This document shows, in pieces, positions 33,274-44,693 of a stretch of DNA of 64,000 nucleotides. The stretch comes from Siphonodentalium dalli (Eukaryota; Mollusca; Scaphopoda; Gadilida; Siphonodentaliidae), in contig CP136061.1 in the NCBI GenBank assembly GCA_032622095.1, forward strand, positions 230,452,944-230,516,943. The letters are read 5' to 3'. Under the pieces are notes generated by a model. It did no database searches. It saw only the letters and a program-made list of their open reading frames with translations, and was not told the origin of the DNA. Positions within the stretch are counted from its first letter, which is position 1. The number at the start of each line of letters is the position of its first letter. The position numbers and the translations under genes are program-made.

Positions 33274-33800
33274 TTAAAGGCACGGGCGGCGTTCGTTGCA
33301 GAAATATTCATATTTGTTCAAATCGCCATCAACAGAAGGAATATTCAAATATATATAGTTTTGTTGATATGCCTAAACATAATCAGCGCGTAAATAGTAT
33401 ATTGTCGTCAAGACGTACGATGGTGCACGTAAACAAGAGCCTGTTGGTGTCACAGAAGTTGTGCCTCTGTTTACATAACACAGCGCAATTATATTGGTTA
33501 ATCACACACAAATGATATAAACGTTCTTTATTATTTCCGTATCAGGAAAACATTAACAAAGAACGCTCTTTATGTTTACCATATCCCGATCTAAACAAAA
33601 GCCAGGTAACGTAACGTTTTTTGCTTTTGTTTACATAACAAAGAAAAAAAATTGACAATAACATACTGTTTATGCCATATTTCTGATTGGTGTAAGAACA
33701 AAGTCTGTCTACAGTTTACTATTCTTTCTGTTTATGGCGGTTTTTGACGGAGGTGAATATTTTAACATCATACCCAATGCCAACCCCACCGTATCTTTAA
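33274..33800 (+). mobile_element. Diverged subfamily of TTAA element family A, copy 1
   Basis: TTAA lies at 33274-33277 and 33797-33800. The start TTAAAGGCACGGGCGGCGTT and the end CCACCGTATCTTTAA, together with shared inner blocks (AACGCTCTTTATGTTTACCA, GGCGGTTTTTGACGG), show common descent with family A. The interior is longer and clearly older or separate. An inverted copy lies at 54675-55201. Its right end is 72 bp beyond the sulfotransferase stop codon. Confidence 0.85.
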
Positions 33801-33871
33801 GCAAGAGAACGAAGTGAATAACTGATTAAATAAGCAAATTGAATGAAATTTAATTAAATGTTCAAGTTCTT

Positions 33872-34080
33872 CTACGTCCCATCGAATACTGTTGAAAAGT
33901 TTTTCCAGAGAAAACGGTCATCTTGAAGAATTCGAGCTAACTCTACGTTGGATGTATGATAGTACCAGTCCAGCAACGTCCTCGTTGAGTTAAGCATAGG
34001 TTTCTGTATCTTTACCCTATTTGTTTGGTGTTTCTTTTCTTTCTTAGATATATATGTCAGGTCCACGGGATCATAGGGAT
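33872..34080 (-). CDS. Sulfotransferase terminal exon (exon 7)
   Basis: It follows a TTTTGCAG acceptor, enters in phase 1 (completing an Asp codon after FFKL) and stops with TAG at 33874-33872. The segment is basic at first (SKKEKKHQTNRVKIQ) and then LLDWYYHTSNVELARIL...FLWKN. This matches the C-terminal helix of CHST15-type enzymes, where LxxFYxPFNxxLAxxL...FxW is usual. Confidence 0.85.
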
Positions 34081-35330
34081 CTGCAAAAGTGAAATTATTG
34101 TTTGCAAATAAACCGAATCAGTATGTTTCGGATATAGGCCATGTTCGTCACATCCATCCGAGTTGAAATCTACATTGGCGGTCCAGCCAAACTGGGTCAA
34201 AGGGGTTGTTTGTATTAATTCGGTGGCTAGATGATCGACAACTCTATTCGGCGAAATGAGCATCTGATCAAACTACCCAGCCACCCGACGTACAACAAGC
34301 AGATCGATATAATGATTATTGGCAAGCGCTTATAACAATTATTCTGTGAGAATGAATAAATTTTGACATTACATGTACATGATAACACAAAAGTCGCCAC
34401 TATCACCTTAGCCACGTCGGCAATCGAGATAGGGTTATTTACAGATCTACCCACCGATTCGTCATTTCAGGTCTAGACTCCCTAAACCCGGTTTGCTGGA
34501 CCGTCGAATGATATGCTTATATGACGGTTTAATGTTATAAAACCTGTGACGGAACTACATATAAGTGACATCGATATGCCACTACTTTCATTATAATTGA
34601 ATTATCTGCAAATATCAATGAATTGTGAATCTGATGACCGTTATGGATAGACAACCTAAATATTCCGGTCCAAAATAAACGGATTAATTATTTCCAAAAT
34701 CTGCTATAAGCAATGTTAAGCAAACATGAGAACTACTTGAAATCAACATCAGTCGCATGGCACAGCCATTGCGAAAATCCAAACAGTCGTCCATAGGGCA
34801 TACGCCGAATATGATAACAAAAGCTCATAATTTATAATTCTTTATTATCTGCCGATTTTTTGGCGACATAAGCATGAACTTCAATTGTATCCATAGTTTG
34901 ATGGGAACTTCCCAGGCGCCTGTGTTATAGGTTACAATAGTGTAAATGTTTACCAATAGTGAAAATTGTTGGTGTATACTGTTCTCAGTATAATGCACAT
35001 ATCAGGAATTCTCTTTAAATCTGAATGATTGACATTTTGGGAAACATTTACGAAACAAAAAACCATATTCGTCATGCAGGGAATTCACCTTTAAATACTG
35101 TTTTATTAACTCGGATCAGCCATAACCCCACTAAAATATATCTTTCAGACCACACCACAAAATATATCTGCCAATGGCTAGTTTACATATGGGAATTATA
35201 GGGAACACGACTGTTGACCAATCAGGCACAGTGTCTATTTTATTATCTCCTCCAGCATCCGTTAGAGGGAGCTTTATTTACACCACTGTAACCTTAATTT
35301 AAACCTGTATATACTATAAAATCATTGAGT

Positions 35331-35513
35331 AGTTATCCCATAGCAAGTGTTCAGATAATAGGTCATTTGTTGAACTTATCTAACCATTTCCCTCAATAAT
35401 AGGATTCCTACTGTACTTTTATTTATATCCATATGCTTATGTTACATTTACGTCCCTGCAAATAAATAACAGACAATTCCGATATACTTAAGTGACTATG
35501 ATAATCCATTTAA
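35331..35513 (+). mobile_element. TTAA element family G, partial copy interrupted by family D
   Basis: GTTCAGATAATAGGTCATTTGTTGAAC at about 35349 and CTCAATAATAGGATTCCTACTG match the central hairpin and right part of family G. Its terminal region continues to the TTAA where family D begins. Confidence 0.5.
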
Positions 35514-35899
35514 CCCTTTACCCAGCAAACCGGCCAAATAAAGCTTCAACAGCCTAAAATATCTTTGGTCTGTCTCAATAGAACCATACAAATATGGATA
35601 TCATTGGAACCGGCTCCTTGACCACATTGTGATAGTTACAGTTATGCCCTGTGCCAATGCATTCTCTTATATATGCGAGTCGACCATAGGTCGCCTCGCA
35701 TATATAAGAGAATGTATTGGCCTAAAAAAAACCTTTTTTTAACACTTTTTACCATTTTTTCTTACATTCTTTAACAATTTTATAATTTTTAATGTGTTAA
35801 GCCAATGCATTCTCTTATATATGCGAGGCGACCTATGGTCGACTCGCATATATAAGAGAATGCATTGGCACAGGGCCGTTCTGTTGGGTAAAGGGTTAA
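35510..35899 (+). mobile_element. TTAA element family D, copy 1, with two internal palindromes
   Basis: The ends TTAACCCTTTACCCA (35510) and TGGGTAAAGGGTTAA (to 35899) are perfect inverted repeats of the piggyBac-like TTAACCCTTT type. Two palindromes at 35660-35729 and 35803-35872 have the core CATATATAAGAGAATG and the sequence GTCGACCATAGGTCGC. The second is the inverse of the first. No coding sequence. The element and its flanks are bounded by a 26-bp direct repeat (35488-35513 and 35896-35921). It lies in intron 6 of the sulfotransferase gene. Confidence 0.88.
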
Positions 35900-36664
35900 G
35901 TGACTATGATAATCCATTTAAACATCAAATTGGGCTCTGAAAATACGATTCCACAACCTTCGTTTCTGTTTTCAACCCTGTGGTGTTTGATACGAGTTTG
36001 CAACATAACCCTGGTAATCCTTGTAATCGGAAACCGCCTAATTAGTGACATCGATAACATGTACATTTCCATGGGCGTCCATAAACACATTGCAAGGTCA
36101 CAACGATTCCCGCGAACACGGGATTGACTATAGGATCAGTCTAGGACCCACTTTATGCTGCTGTCGGCGATGTTCGCTTTGGTCATCGTCCTGTTGTACG
36201 CAGTATAATTCTCAAGGCTGTCCATTTGAAGTGAAGCATTATCGCTGTGCGTCTCGTTGGAATTCTCCTTACCCTCTTCATATGCTCGAGTCTGGTGATA
36301 TTTAATAACCATATGCCGTAGTTTTTCTCATCGCTCGGGGGCAGCATCATTATTTTGATCTTAACGAACCCCCGTCGTCCTGAATACATGCAATCAAACC
36401 ACCAGAGTTATATTGTATGCCAATTGCCAATCTTCAACATGATTTGCGAAATTCAAGTCGAACAGTTTTCATGTCTACAACATGATGCAATAATCGATGT
36501 TACAATCCTCACTAAGCTAGTAAGTCTGCATGCGCACTTGCTCAGGAATTCTTCCTTTGAATATACTGGGGAAATATGTGGATATGTTGCAGGTAGCCCC
36601 TCCAGTAGCAGACTCATATCACTGTGATAAATGCACCCGCAAGTATATCTGGGAATTTTAGATG

Positions 36665-37165
36665 TTAAAGGCACGTGAGGCCTTAGTTGTCGAAAATATT
36701 CATATTTGTTCCAATCACCGTAAACAGAAATACATTAAAACGCATACAGTTTCGTTCATATATACCATGACCATCGCGTAAACAGCATGTTATCATAAAG
36801 ATTTACTATATTTTACCCAAGCAAGAGCCTGATTGTGTTACAGAAGACAGCACAATGCTGCTGGCTAATCACACACAAATGGCATAAACGCTCTTTATTC
36901 GTTCCATATCAGGAATTCACCAACAAAGAACGCTCTTTATGTTTACCATCATAATATAAACAAACACCAGAAAGTAACTTTTTATTCTTTTGTTTACATA
37001 ACAATGGTCAAAGATATGACAATAACATACTGTTTATGCGATATTTCTTATTTATATACGGACAAATTCGGTCTACATTTTGTTGTTCTTTCTGTTTGTG
37101 GCGGTTTTTGACGGGTGGAAATATTTTCACAGGATACCCACCGCCAAGGCCAACCGTACCTTTAA
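36665..37165 (+). mobile_element. TTAA miniature element family A, copy 5
   Basis: TTAA lies at 36665-36668 and 37162-37165, with complete family ends. It is very close in sequence to copies 2 and 3, including CTGCTGGCTAATCACACACA, and lies in intron 6 of the sulfotransferase gene. Confidence 0.9.
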
Positions 37166-37237
37166 GAGAACTCTAAAATTCATAGGGCTAAGTGTTACCT
37201 AATATCAGTAAGATTGTACAAAATCATAAGCTTTGTT

Positions 37238-37821
37238 TTAACCCTTTCTATTCTAAAGCTTCATTTGTGAGTAGTTATACAGCCTGTTCTCCCGAAAACC
37301 GCACATCTGCTTACAATAAAACTTGTTTTAGGTAGATAATTTGCTTAGAATGGCGTCATTTTGAGTCGATAATATGCTGAAAATGAGAGCGTTTTAGTCA
37401 AATTGTCGATTCATAATGAAGCGTTAAACGTTAACTCATGACAGTTCATGTGTACGCTCTTTAACATGTGTTTTCACTGTGGCCCGCGCCATACAAATGA
37501 AATAACCGAAATGATCCATTATCTACGTATTTCATAATCAAATAATAACATGTACCTATTTCACATTATAAGTCGATTATGTGCGTATTTGTGCGAGGAT
37601 ATTGCGATTTTGAATTATCTCATAGGAAATGTTCAGATAATAAGTTCAACGTTTGTTGAACTTATTATCTAAACATTTCCCTCAATAAATAGGGCTTCTT
37701 CTGCACTTATTTATCTGTCACCTGCTTGTATCACCCTAACAACCCTCCAAATGAATAATAGATAATTCCATTGTGCACTTTTTAACTGACTGGGGGAATC
37801 CATCAACATAGAAAGGGTTAA
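37238..37821 (+). mobile_element. TTAA element family G, complete copy carrying a nested family H repeat
   Basis: The ends TTAACCCTTTCTAT (37238) and ATAGAAAGGGTTAA (to 37821) are perfect inverted repeats on TTAA. A hairpin at 37627-37682 (GTTCAGATAATAAGTTCAAC and its complement) is the family hallmark, shared with 42189 and 48557. The left part is filled by a family H repeat (37283-37615). Confidence 0.8.
37283..37620 (+). repeat. Dispersed repeat family H, copy 1
   Basis: It starts CAGCCTGTTCTCCCGAAAAC and contains CTGAAAATGAGAGCGTTTTA and GTGTACGCTCTTTAACATGT, ending near TGCGAGGATATTG. The same series occurs at 47190-47530, and inverted at 38325-38627. The ends CCTGTTCTCCCGAAAA and (complement) CCTGGCGAAAATAGGCACAT may be imperfect inverted repeats. 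Confidence 0.7.
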
Positions 37822-38324
37822 CTAACTAACTTTTAAGTGATAGATTGCTTAAATTTACGCAATCATAAGTATATGACAAACAAAGAGGGAACGCGTATAT
37901 TCGGGGCTATATTCAAGTTATTATTATGGCTTACTTGGGTTAAAATATTTTTACCCCATGAAATGTAAGTTACATTAATAATTATTTACATACTATAGGG
38001 TAACATGTTGCCAACAATTACGTATCCGATGCCACCCTGTATAGAGTATACTAAGTATAATAGTTGTCCCAGTTCAGACTGTTAATGTGTCAATTTTAAT
38101 TCAATAACTGTGTTGCCATGGCTACTTTTTATTCTTATTAGTGTATTCATAGTAAAATACCACCCAATATCAGGACATATACCACGGAGCAAGATAACAT
38201 TGAGTGTTTGTGAAAACATCCTGGCTTGATTGTTATTAATGTTTCACTTCATATTGAAACAAGTGAGCGTACAAATTGTATCTTACCCTGTGGAGCTTAG
38301 AGTGTGTAAGTAACCATTTGGGCA

Positions 38325-38627
38325 ACATATCCTGGCGAAAATAGGCACATAATCGACATATAATGTGCAAATCATACTCGATTATTTGATTCTGAAATAA
38401 GCAGATAATGCAATCATATCCGTTATTACGTTTTATGGCGCGGACCGTAGTGAAAACACATTTTGAAGAGCGTACACCTGAAAAGTCGTGAGTTGGTTTA
38501 TTTCTCTCGTTGTCTTTCAGTTCACTCTCACCTCAAACGAGGCGATTCTAAGCAGATTATCGGCCTAAAACAAATTATATTATAAGCAATTATCGATAAT
38601 GTTCGGATTTTCGGGAGAACAGGTTGA
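38325..38627 (-). repeat. Dispersed repeat family H, inverted copy
   Basis: It ends TTTTCGGGAGAACAGG at about 38605-38621 and contains GAAGAGCGTACACCTGAAAA at 38465-38484, the complement of the family H interior. It is shorter by small deletions. Inverted copies less than 1 kb apart in one intron could pair in RNA. Confidence 0.7.
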
Positions 38628-40675
38628 TATAGGACACAAATTCGCAAAGGCCGTTCTTCGTTCTTCATATCTTTACATCTTCGTTATCTTTCAGGAACAT
38701 TCTATACGTTTCATAAATGGCTCTATACAGTTGATGTGTAACACTCTGAGATGTGGCCCTGTGCACTTATGATCACCTCAGCACAGGACACATCGATGAT
38801 GATTCATGTGGCGATCAATAAACGCCAGATGGGGATCCGACAATCAGATCATCCGATGACGCAATGTGACAATGTTTGTGACAATGTGGCTTGGTGAGAA
38901 CACCTGACGTTTTTCCTTGCGTTTTAACTGTTAACTGTTTTGAAGTAATGAAATCATCCTTCCCTGTGATGACTCCTCAACTCGGTATCTTCATGGAAAA
39001 TCCAGACATCGCCAGTTCCTGTGAATCTTTAGCTTGTCCAGAAAATCTGACAAGGATTTTGAAACTGCTGGGTTTTCCCTTGGAATTTGTAGCAGCGCTT
39101 TCGGAGCCTTTTCTACACTTTTTTTTCCGAAGCGGCTGGTGTCCTGTATACACAATGCAACGATTCAAGCTCCGATACCACACCGTCATCGGAAGCCACT
39201 TTACTACTTCTGAATCTACCCACTGCCTGCTTAGTTCTCAGTCGGATGTTTACCGAAGTCATCTGAAGATTTAGCTATTTTCTAGCGTTTTCTTTCTTTT
39301 TCGCTTCGTTTGGAGATGAACTCTCTCCATTCATATTATATTCGGAATAGCGCAACAAGTAACGCCCAACATTATTTCTTGCTGATAGGTCCACGACTTA
39401 ACCTAGTTTCCACAATGCACACACAGAACGGGTAAAGCGTATCTATACCATAATTGCCTATGTTAGTGTGTGTATAACACCTATTTTTTGTAATTTTCAT
39501 CTTTACATCCTACTGTGGGTATAAAGTTCTGCTGTGGGTGTAAATTCTCGAACGCTGTTTCATGGGGTTGGACGTTTATACCCATAGTAGAACTACATCG
39601 CAGTTAACAAAATAGTTTTTCTGTTACATTCATTTATAATTGGAAGTTGCCCGCATTTCAATAAAACGTAGCTTGCTACTGTTATATGAACTAGGAAATA
39701 TATAAATGGGAATTTCAAGTGGCTGATCAATGGCTTAGAAACAGGTTGACTTCATGACGTGAAAGTGTGCATCACTACGCGTGACGCACATTCCTTATAA
39801 CGTCGTGTTTGGGTAACCTGGTGAAGATAGAAATTAAACGCAAACAGCGGAGTGTTTAGTTGAATTCCCGAAACAAATCAAGAATAACAATGATGACATA
39901 AACATAAAACACCAAGAGTAGCCGATACAAAATGTTCACTCGTGGTATTGTGGTTTAACCACTCGCCAAAAGGCTCGTGGTTAAAACCACAATTCCACTC
40001 GTGGTGAAAAGTTGGTACTCTCGGCCACTATAGATGTATTCTATATTTATTGACCATATTGATCCCGGTAGGCATAGGCTATGCTGCTTCGTTTGGGGTC
40101 AACTCAAATAAAATTTGGTGTTATTAATATACGGACAATTCAAATTTGAGGTGAAGTTTGATCCAATGCTTATTGTCAATATTTATTGTTTTCTAAAATC
40201 AAACGTTCAAAAGAACTTTTTCGGTTACCATGAGCAAGTGCTTAATTATAGCAGAATGCATTGCGTTGTGCTCCATGCATCAGTTCCAATATCCGGGCCT
40301 CTTTTGGTTTTACTGAATGACTGTAACACATTGTGTATAAGTATTGAATGTATGAAAATACTACCACCTCTGAACACAATCTGAGATGTTTCCCCATAAA
40401 CCAAAATATTTCCCACGGACAATCGTGTTCGCTGCATTATCAGTTATTAGATTGCACACGTAATACGTCTTGATTCACAATATATTTATCACTTCAATAT
40501 ATTTCGTTGCAAAGTTCGGCCTAAGGTGTCATTCTTGAAAAATAAATTGATATCGTGATCTAATTTAATAAAACAAATGGTTAATTCTGTACTAAACTTT
40601 GTAACAAGTCATTAATAAAATCAAAAAGACTTTGGCAATGAACGATAAATGTTTTGAGGATTGACACGAACTTAC
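38628..40675. other. Sulfotransferase intron 6, proximal part
   Basis: No exon supported. A 127-codon plus-strand frame at 38891-39274 has no domain. Hairpins lie at 39525-39590 (AGTTCTGCTGTGGGTGTAAA with TTTATACCCATAGTAGAACT) and 39940-40003 (CGTGGTATTGTGGTTTAACC with its near complement). Confidence 0.45.
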
Positions 40676-40823
40676 CGAGTTTAAAAAAATTGACAGTTCG
40701 AGAAAGAGTTTCGGCGATGTTGTCTTTATAATCTTCCGTCCTCAGGAAAAGCATTTCCTTCTTTTTGAACGCTTTCAGCCACAGGGGCAACATCAGGGAA
40801 TACATGCTGATATGAACCCGCAC
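40676..40823 (-). CDS. Sulfotransferase exon 6
   Basis: The exon lies between TTCCTGCAG and CTCG|GTAAGT. It encodes YSLMLPLWLKAFKKKEMLFL and RTEDYKDN, matching the conserved block YxxxLxxWLxxFxxxQxLxLRxEDx of carbohydrate sulfotransferases. Phase 0 in, phase 1 out. Confidence 0.85.
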
Positions 40824-40946
40824 CTGCAGGAACATTGGGTAATGAAGTGAGGCAAAAGATATGAACCTTGCGAAACTCCTAGGAAATGATACACAAAACA
40901 GGAACCTACTTCGGTCTGAAAAATTAAGAAATAACTCTTGCTTCGA

Positions 40947-41136
40947 TTAAAGGGGTACTGTGTACTAAATCCGGTCACTTGGGGGACCATCTCCTATTAT
41001 TCTTAGCATAAACTCATTTTCATTATAATTACCATATTTGCATCTATGATAGAACACACAAGTGTATTTTGTACTAATATATGGCTGAAGTGCATTCATT
41101 TGTTGCATATATTATGTTGAGTATAAAAGGAGATTT
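40947..41136 (+). mobile_element. TTAA hairpin element family F, left half only
   Basis: TTAAAGGGGTACTGTGTACT at 40947 and the following blocks (GACCATCTCC, TTGTGTTCTATCATAGATGC in complement, GAGTATAAAAGGAGAT) match the complete family F hairpin at 49017-49370. A central part is deleted, and the right TTAA end is missing after 41136. Confidence 0.65.
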
Positions 41137-41888
41137 AAGGTTATGCAATTATAACCGAACACTTTGGAGACAAATTATATATAAGTATATGTATGTTAAC
41201 GATTGTATGTTATCACTTCCTATGTTGCTGCGCAAGATTGTGTATAACTTCAGAGAGAGTGTGTCAGTGTCCAAATACAATAATATCTAGTATGCATTCA
41301 TATATTAATTACAGCTCAGGACTATTTTCAAATTGGAATTATTATATACTATACACATAATGCAAATCAAAATACGCCATTGCTAAAATATGATTCATTG
41401 TTATATAGTATACTGTATACATGTATATAGGAAATTTGCCTGAACTAAACCCTATATAACGTACGTCGCGTTAAACTAACCTTGCATAGAATAACCTTAA
41501 TCGAAACAATTGTTTCTTATAATTTATTAAAATATAAGATAGAAGCAAAACAAGAGGAAAAACTCGTTTGTGCAATAAAATATGTGTAAACACACAAACA
41601 ATTTCTTTACTAAATTGACACTGTATTCAATTTTTATAATTATAAATTTTCATGATAAAATTATATAAATTATTTTTCTTCAATATGTCTGCAGTTTTTT
41701 TTTTAAATACACACTCATCTATTATGTCCGCCGCTTTTAGTCAACAAGGTGTGGCATCGGTTCGTGGTATGCTGTGTATTATTGGGATACGAAAGGCATG
41801 ACCCAATAGGCAGTTGACCGATCGCCGATTAGGATTTAGTGTAACATACACGGGCTATATAATTATTTCAGATTCAAAGCCTACATAC

Positions 41889-42054
41889 CGGCAAGTTGTC
41901 AGTTAAAGTCCAGTTCATGGCGCACGAACTGTCTCCCATATGCATGGCACAATTCTCAAACATCTTAATGGACTCGACAACCCGTTCGTGAAACAGCTCC
42001 GCAGTCGTTCCGAATCCTTTCATTTGTCCCAAGAAATGATAATCGGTATAGGTC
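41889..42054 (-). CDS. Sulfotransferase exon 5
   Basis: It runs from a GTTGCAG-type acceptor (phase 2, restoring the Arg of PTDR) to a CCG|GTATGT donor. It encodes TYTDYHFLGQ, then LFHERVVESIKMFENC and a second Cys in SSCAMNWTL. The RxYSDYxYF and FHExV...NC motifs of CHST15-type enzymes are recognisable. Confidence 0.85.
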
Positions 42055-42164
42055 CTGCAACAAAAGAATGTTAGATTTGTTATGTAAACAGGATTTGCAT
42101 GGGTTTAGCATGTTGCATACCAAATGAAAATCACGTGCATCACGTGCTTTTTTCAACCCTTTCT

Positions 42165-42300
42165 TTACTAAATACTCATTGGCCAATAGTTGTCCCTCAA
42201 GAAATATTCAGATAATAAGTTCAAAAAACGACCTTAGGTTGGACTCGTTGTCTGAACATATCCCTCCATTAAATAGGACTTCTGTACTTGCATCAGAGGC
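42165..42300 (+). mobile_element. TTAA element family G, fragment
   Basis: CAACCCTTTCTTTACTAAAT at 42155, ATATTCAGATAATAAGTTCA at 42202 and CATTAAATAGGACTTCTGTACTTG follow the family G order. TTAA ends are not preserved. Confidence 0.55.
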
Positions 42301-43021
42301 AATTTTAAAACTCCCTTCTCTACAAACTTTCACAATTGTTCCAGACGACCGCGGGCGTTGTACGTGTGGTCATTCGCCCTACTCTGATAGTTGCATCGTG
42401 CCAAAAAATTACCGTATGCGAATCAGAATTTGGGTTCACAGAAGAAAGCATAAATATTCAGTAGTTTTGCGAAAACAAATCTTTTATAAATGTGTTGTTT
42501 CAATATAATCACGAAGTAGTTACTTCTTGCATTGTTATGTTTCAACGTGGCCTTATTAGAAGGTTTAATCGATTATTTTACTACTTCCCCATCGAAATTT
42601 GAATCTTAGCAAAAGTTTGAACGTGGTTGCAGTCCCAGATATCTTAATGTTAATATTATTATTTTTGTTGTAATAAAAGTACGAGTATATATTGTGTCTT
42701 TAGACAAGAGGATGTTCTTCTGTTGTCAAAATAAGTAAAACCATAATATACTGACCCCTCATTGGGTATGAAATAATTTTCAGTGACATAAATATCTAAT
42801 TTCTTTGTTGTATGTTCATATTTATATTTGATTTCGAGTGGGGTTGGGGGCTTAGCGTTCATTGCTATTTTTTTTATTTTTCGAGTATTTGCATTCGGGG
42901 TGAATAAATTGCCTTTTCTTTTAATGTTCAAATTCACTGAAATTGTACATCTGTACTCTCCTTGTTGGAGGAAATAATATATAGGCCTACCTATGTATAC
43001 GCTTTTACCTCGTAAGTTTAC

Positions 43022-43178
43022 CTGTCAGTGGGGTATCTGAAGAGTACTATAAGTTACGTTTCTGGATACATATGTTTGATCACGTGACCGGTTATAACTT
43101 TTGGTTTGCTGAGACCTTGGTTCTGTTTGATTCGTGTCCAGCTCCCAAGATCCCAGTAGGTCATAGGTGATCCGTCTC
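43022..43178 (-). pseudogene. Sulfotransferase exon 4, carries the in-frame stop
   Basis: Flanked by CCATTACAG and ACAG|GTAAAC. It encodes GDGSPMTYWDLGSW, KVITGHVIKHMYPET, stop, LIVLFRYPTDR. The stop is TAA at 43056-43054, exactly 40 codons after the first complete codon at 43176. LIVLFRYPTDR is the 3'-phosphate-binding motif with the conserved Arg. Truncation here would remove the second half of the PAPS site and the C-terminal half of the enzyme. Confidence 0.85.
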
Positions 43179-43572
43179 CTGTAATGGAATTGGATGTACT
43201 TTGACAAACTTAGATCATGCCATGGATTATACCGTGCCTATATATGCCCGTAGAGATCATACTCCGCCAGTTTAAAACATGGGAACTTTTTGATGTTCTG
43301 GTAGGGAGGTTAAGGTTTATAACATTGACAAAACATTGCAGGTAATATATTGCGCATATATTTTATCTTCTGTTATTTTACCTTTTGTCATCATTGTGTT
43401 TTTTTAGTATAGAACGATCTATACTTGAAGTCACTTCGGTTTTTCAATTTGGCCAAAATTTCTATAAAAATAAATGCCAATATATTCAGAAATGGCCAAC
43501 AAATTGGCCAAAGGAATTTTCTGTCTAGCGCGACCCCTGGGAAGATTGATGTACAATAAAGTTTCATCTCAC

Positions 43573-43695
43573 CGACGACTAGCGGGTGGTATTCGGTGTC
43601 ATCGGTCTTGTTTTGTATCATCGCGGCAGCTCCGTTAAAATAGTTTAGATATGAGTCAAATGTAACAACTCGACTACTGTGTCTGAATAAGTGTC
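43573..43695 (-). CDS. Sulfotransferase exon 3
   Basis: Flanked by CTCTTTTCAG and TCG|GTGAGA. It encodes HLFRHSSRVVTF, then DSYLNYFNGAAAMI and PLVVG. It aligns with the DDYLDLFDLAA...IIGE region of CHST15-type proteins. Phase 1 in and out. Confidence 0.82.
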
Positions 43696-44693
43696 CTGAA
43701 AAGAGAAAGTACAAACATTCGACATAGCTGGTGTCACCCAATGTTGGCCAATTATTTACCCCCCCCCTTTAAACTTCAACATATGCTGCCTTAAATTGTG
43801 TACTTACTTGATTGCGGTTCGGTGCCAAACATTCGGTTTTCGATAATTATACGCCAGTTTATTTTTTCCTAGTAATTACCCGAATGATAAAACAAAATCG
43901 AGAGTATTTCAAAGTAATTATGTAATTTATTTATTCCACAAAGTAACAATCGTTTAGCTCACATGCATCCCTGTTTAGCTTGAAAACAATACTAAAACAC
44001 TCGGTGGTAAAGGTCAATTATACCAGCAATAAAATAAAATATTTAAAATTTAATAATTAAATATTCTGAATTTAGAATCTAAATTTGGTTATACATATTT
44101 GTTTTGTAAATACTGATCATTGAGCGTTATCTCGTTACACAATTAAATATATGCTTAAGGTCGATTGATGCCTTCGCGTGTGTCATCTTGGGTGTCCGCT
44201 TTTTATAATTGAAAAGCGGATTTTGGAACCGGACGCACAATAAACTAGTAGAAAATGACGCACAAATAATAGGCTGCAATTTTATATTACATTTATTATT
44301 TACATTTTAGTTGTGACCATATAAACCGAAAGACAGTGGTGCCGGACATTTGCAGAATGAGGTCCCTAGAGGGGGCAGTGTGTGACGCTATCACGCAGGG
44401 CGGAATAGCATCACTAAATTCACTCTCCTGGGGACCTAAAACTGCTTAAGACTTCATCTTCTTTGGAAAGTATCTTTATTATCAAATTAACATTTTTTTT
44501 TTTAGTTTCTTTTTTCATTTTTAGTTTAGTTTCTCTATACATGTATTTTCAAATTGGCAGACGACACAATGCATATTCGATGTGTCCAATGGGTGCACAT
44601 CACCATATGGCAACTTAAATCTGAGTCTAGGTCTCCCATAGCAGATGGGGCCTTTAGAATGAGAACCCCAGATGATGGGTTTGGTACCGTTAT

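Noticed and set aside
38891-39274. 127-codon open frame on the plus strand
   Set aside because: No domain or splice evidence. It lies within intron 6 of a minus-strand gene. A basic minus-strand frame there was considered as the sulfotransferase terminal exon, but the exon at 34080-33872 fits the phase and the family much better.
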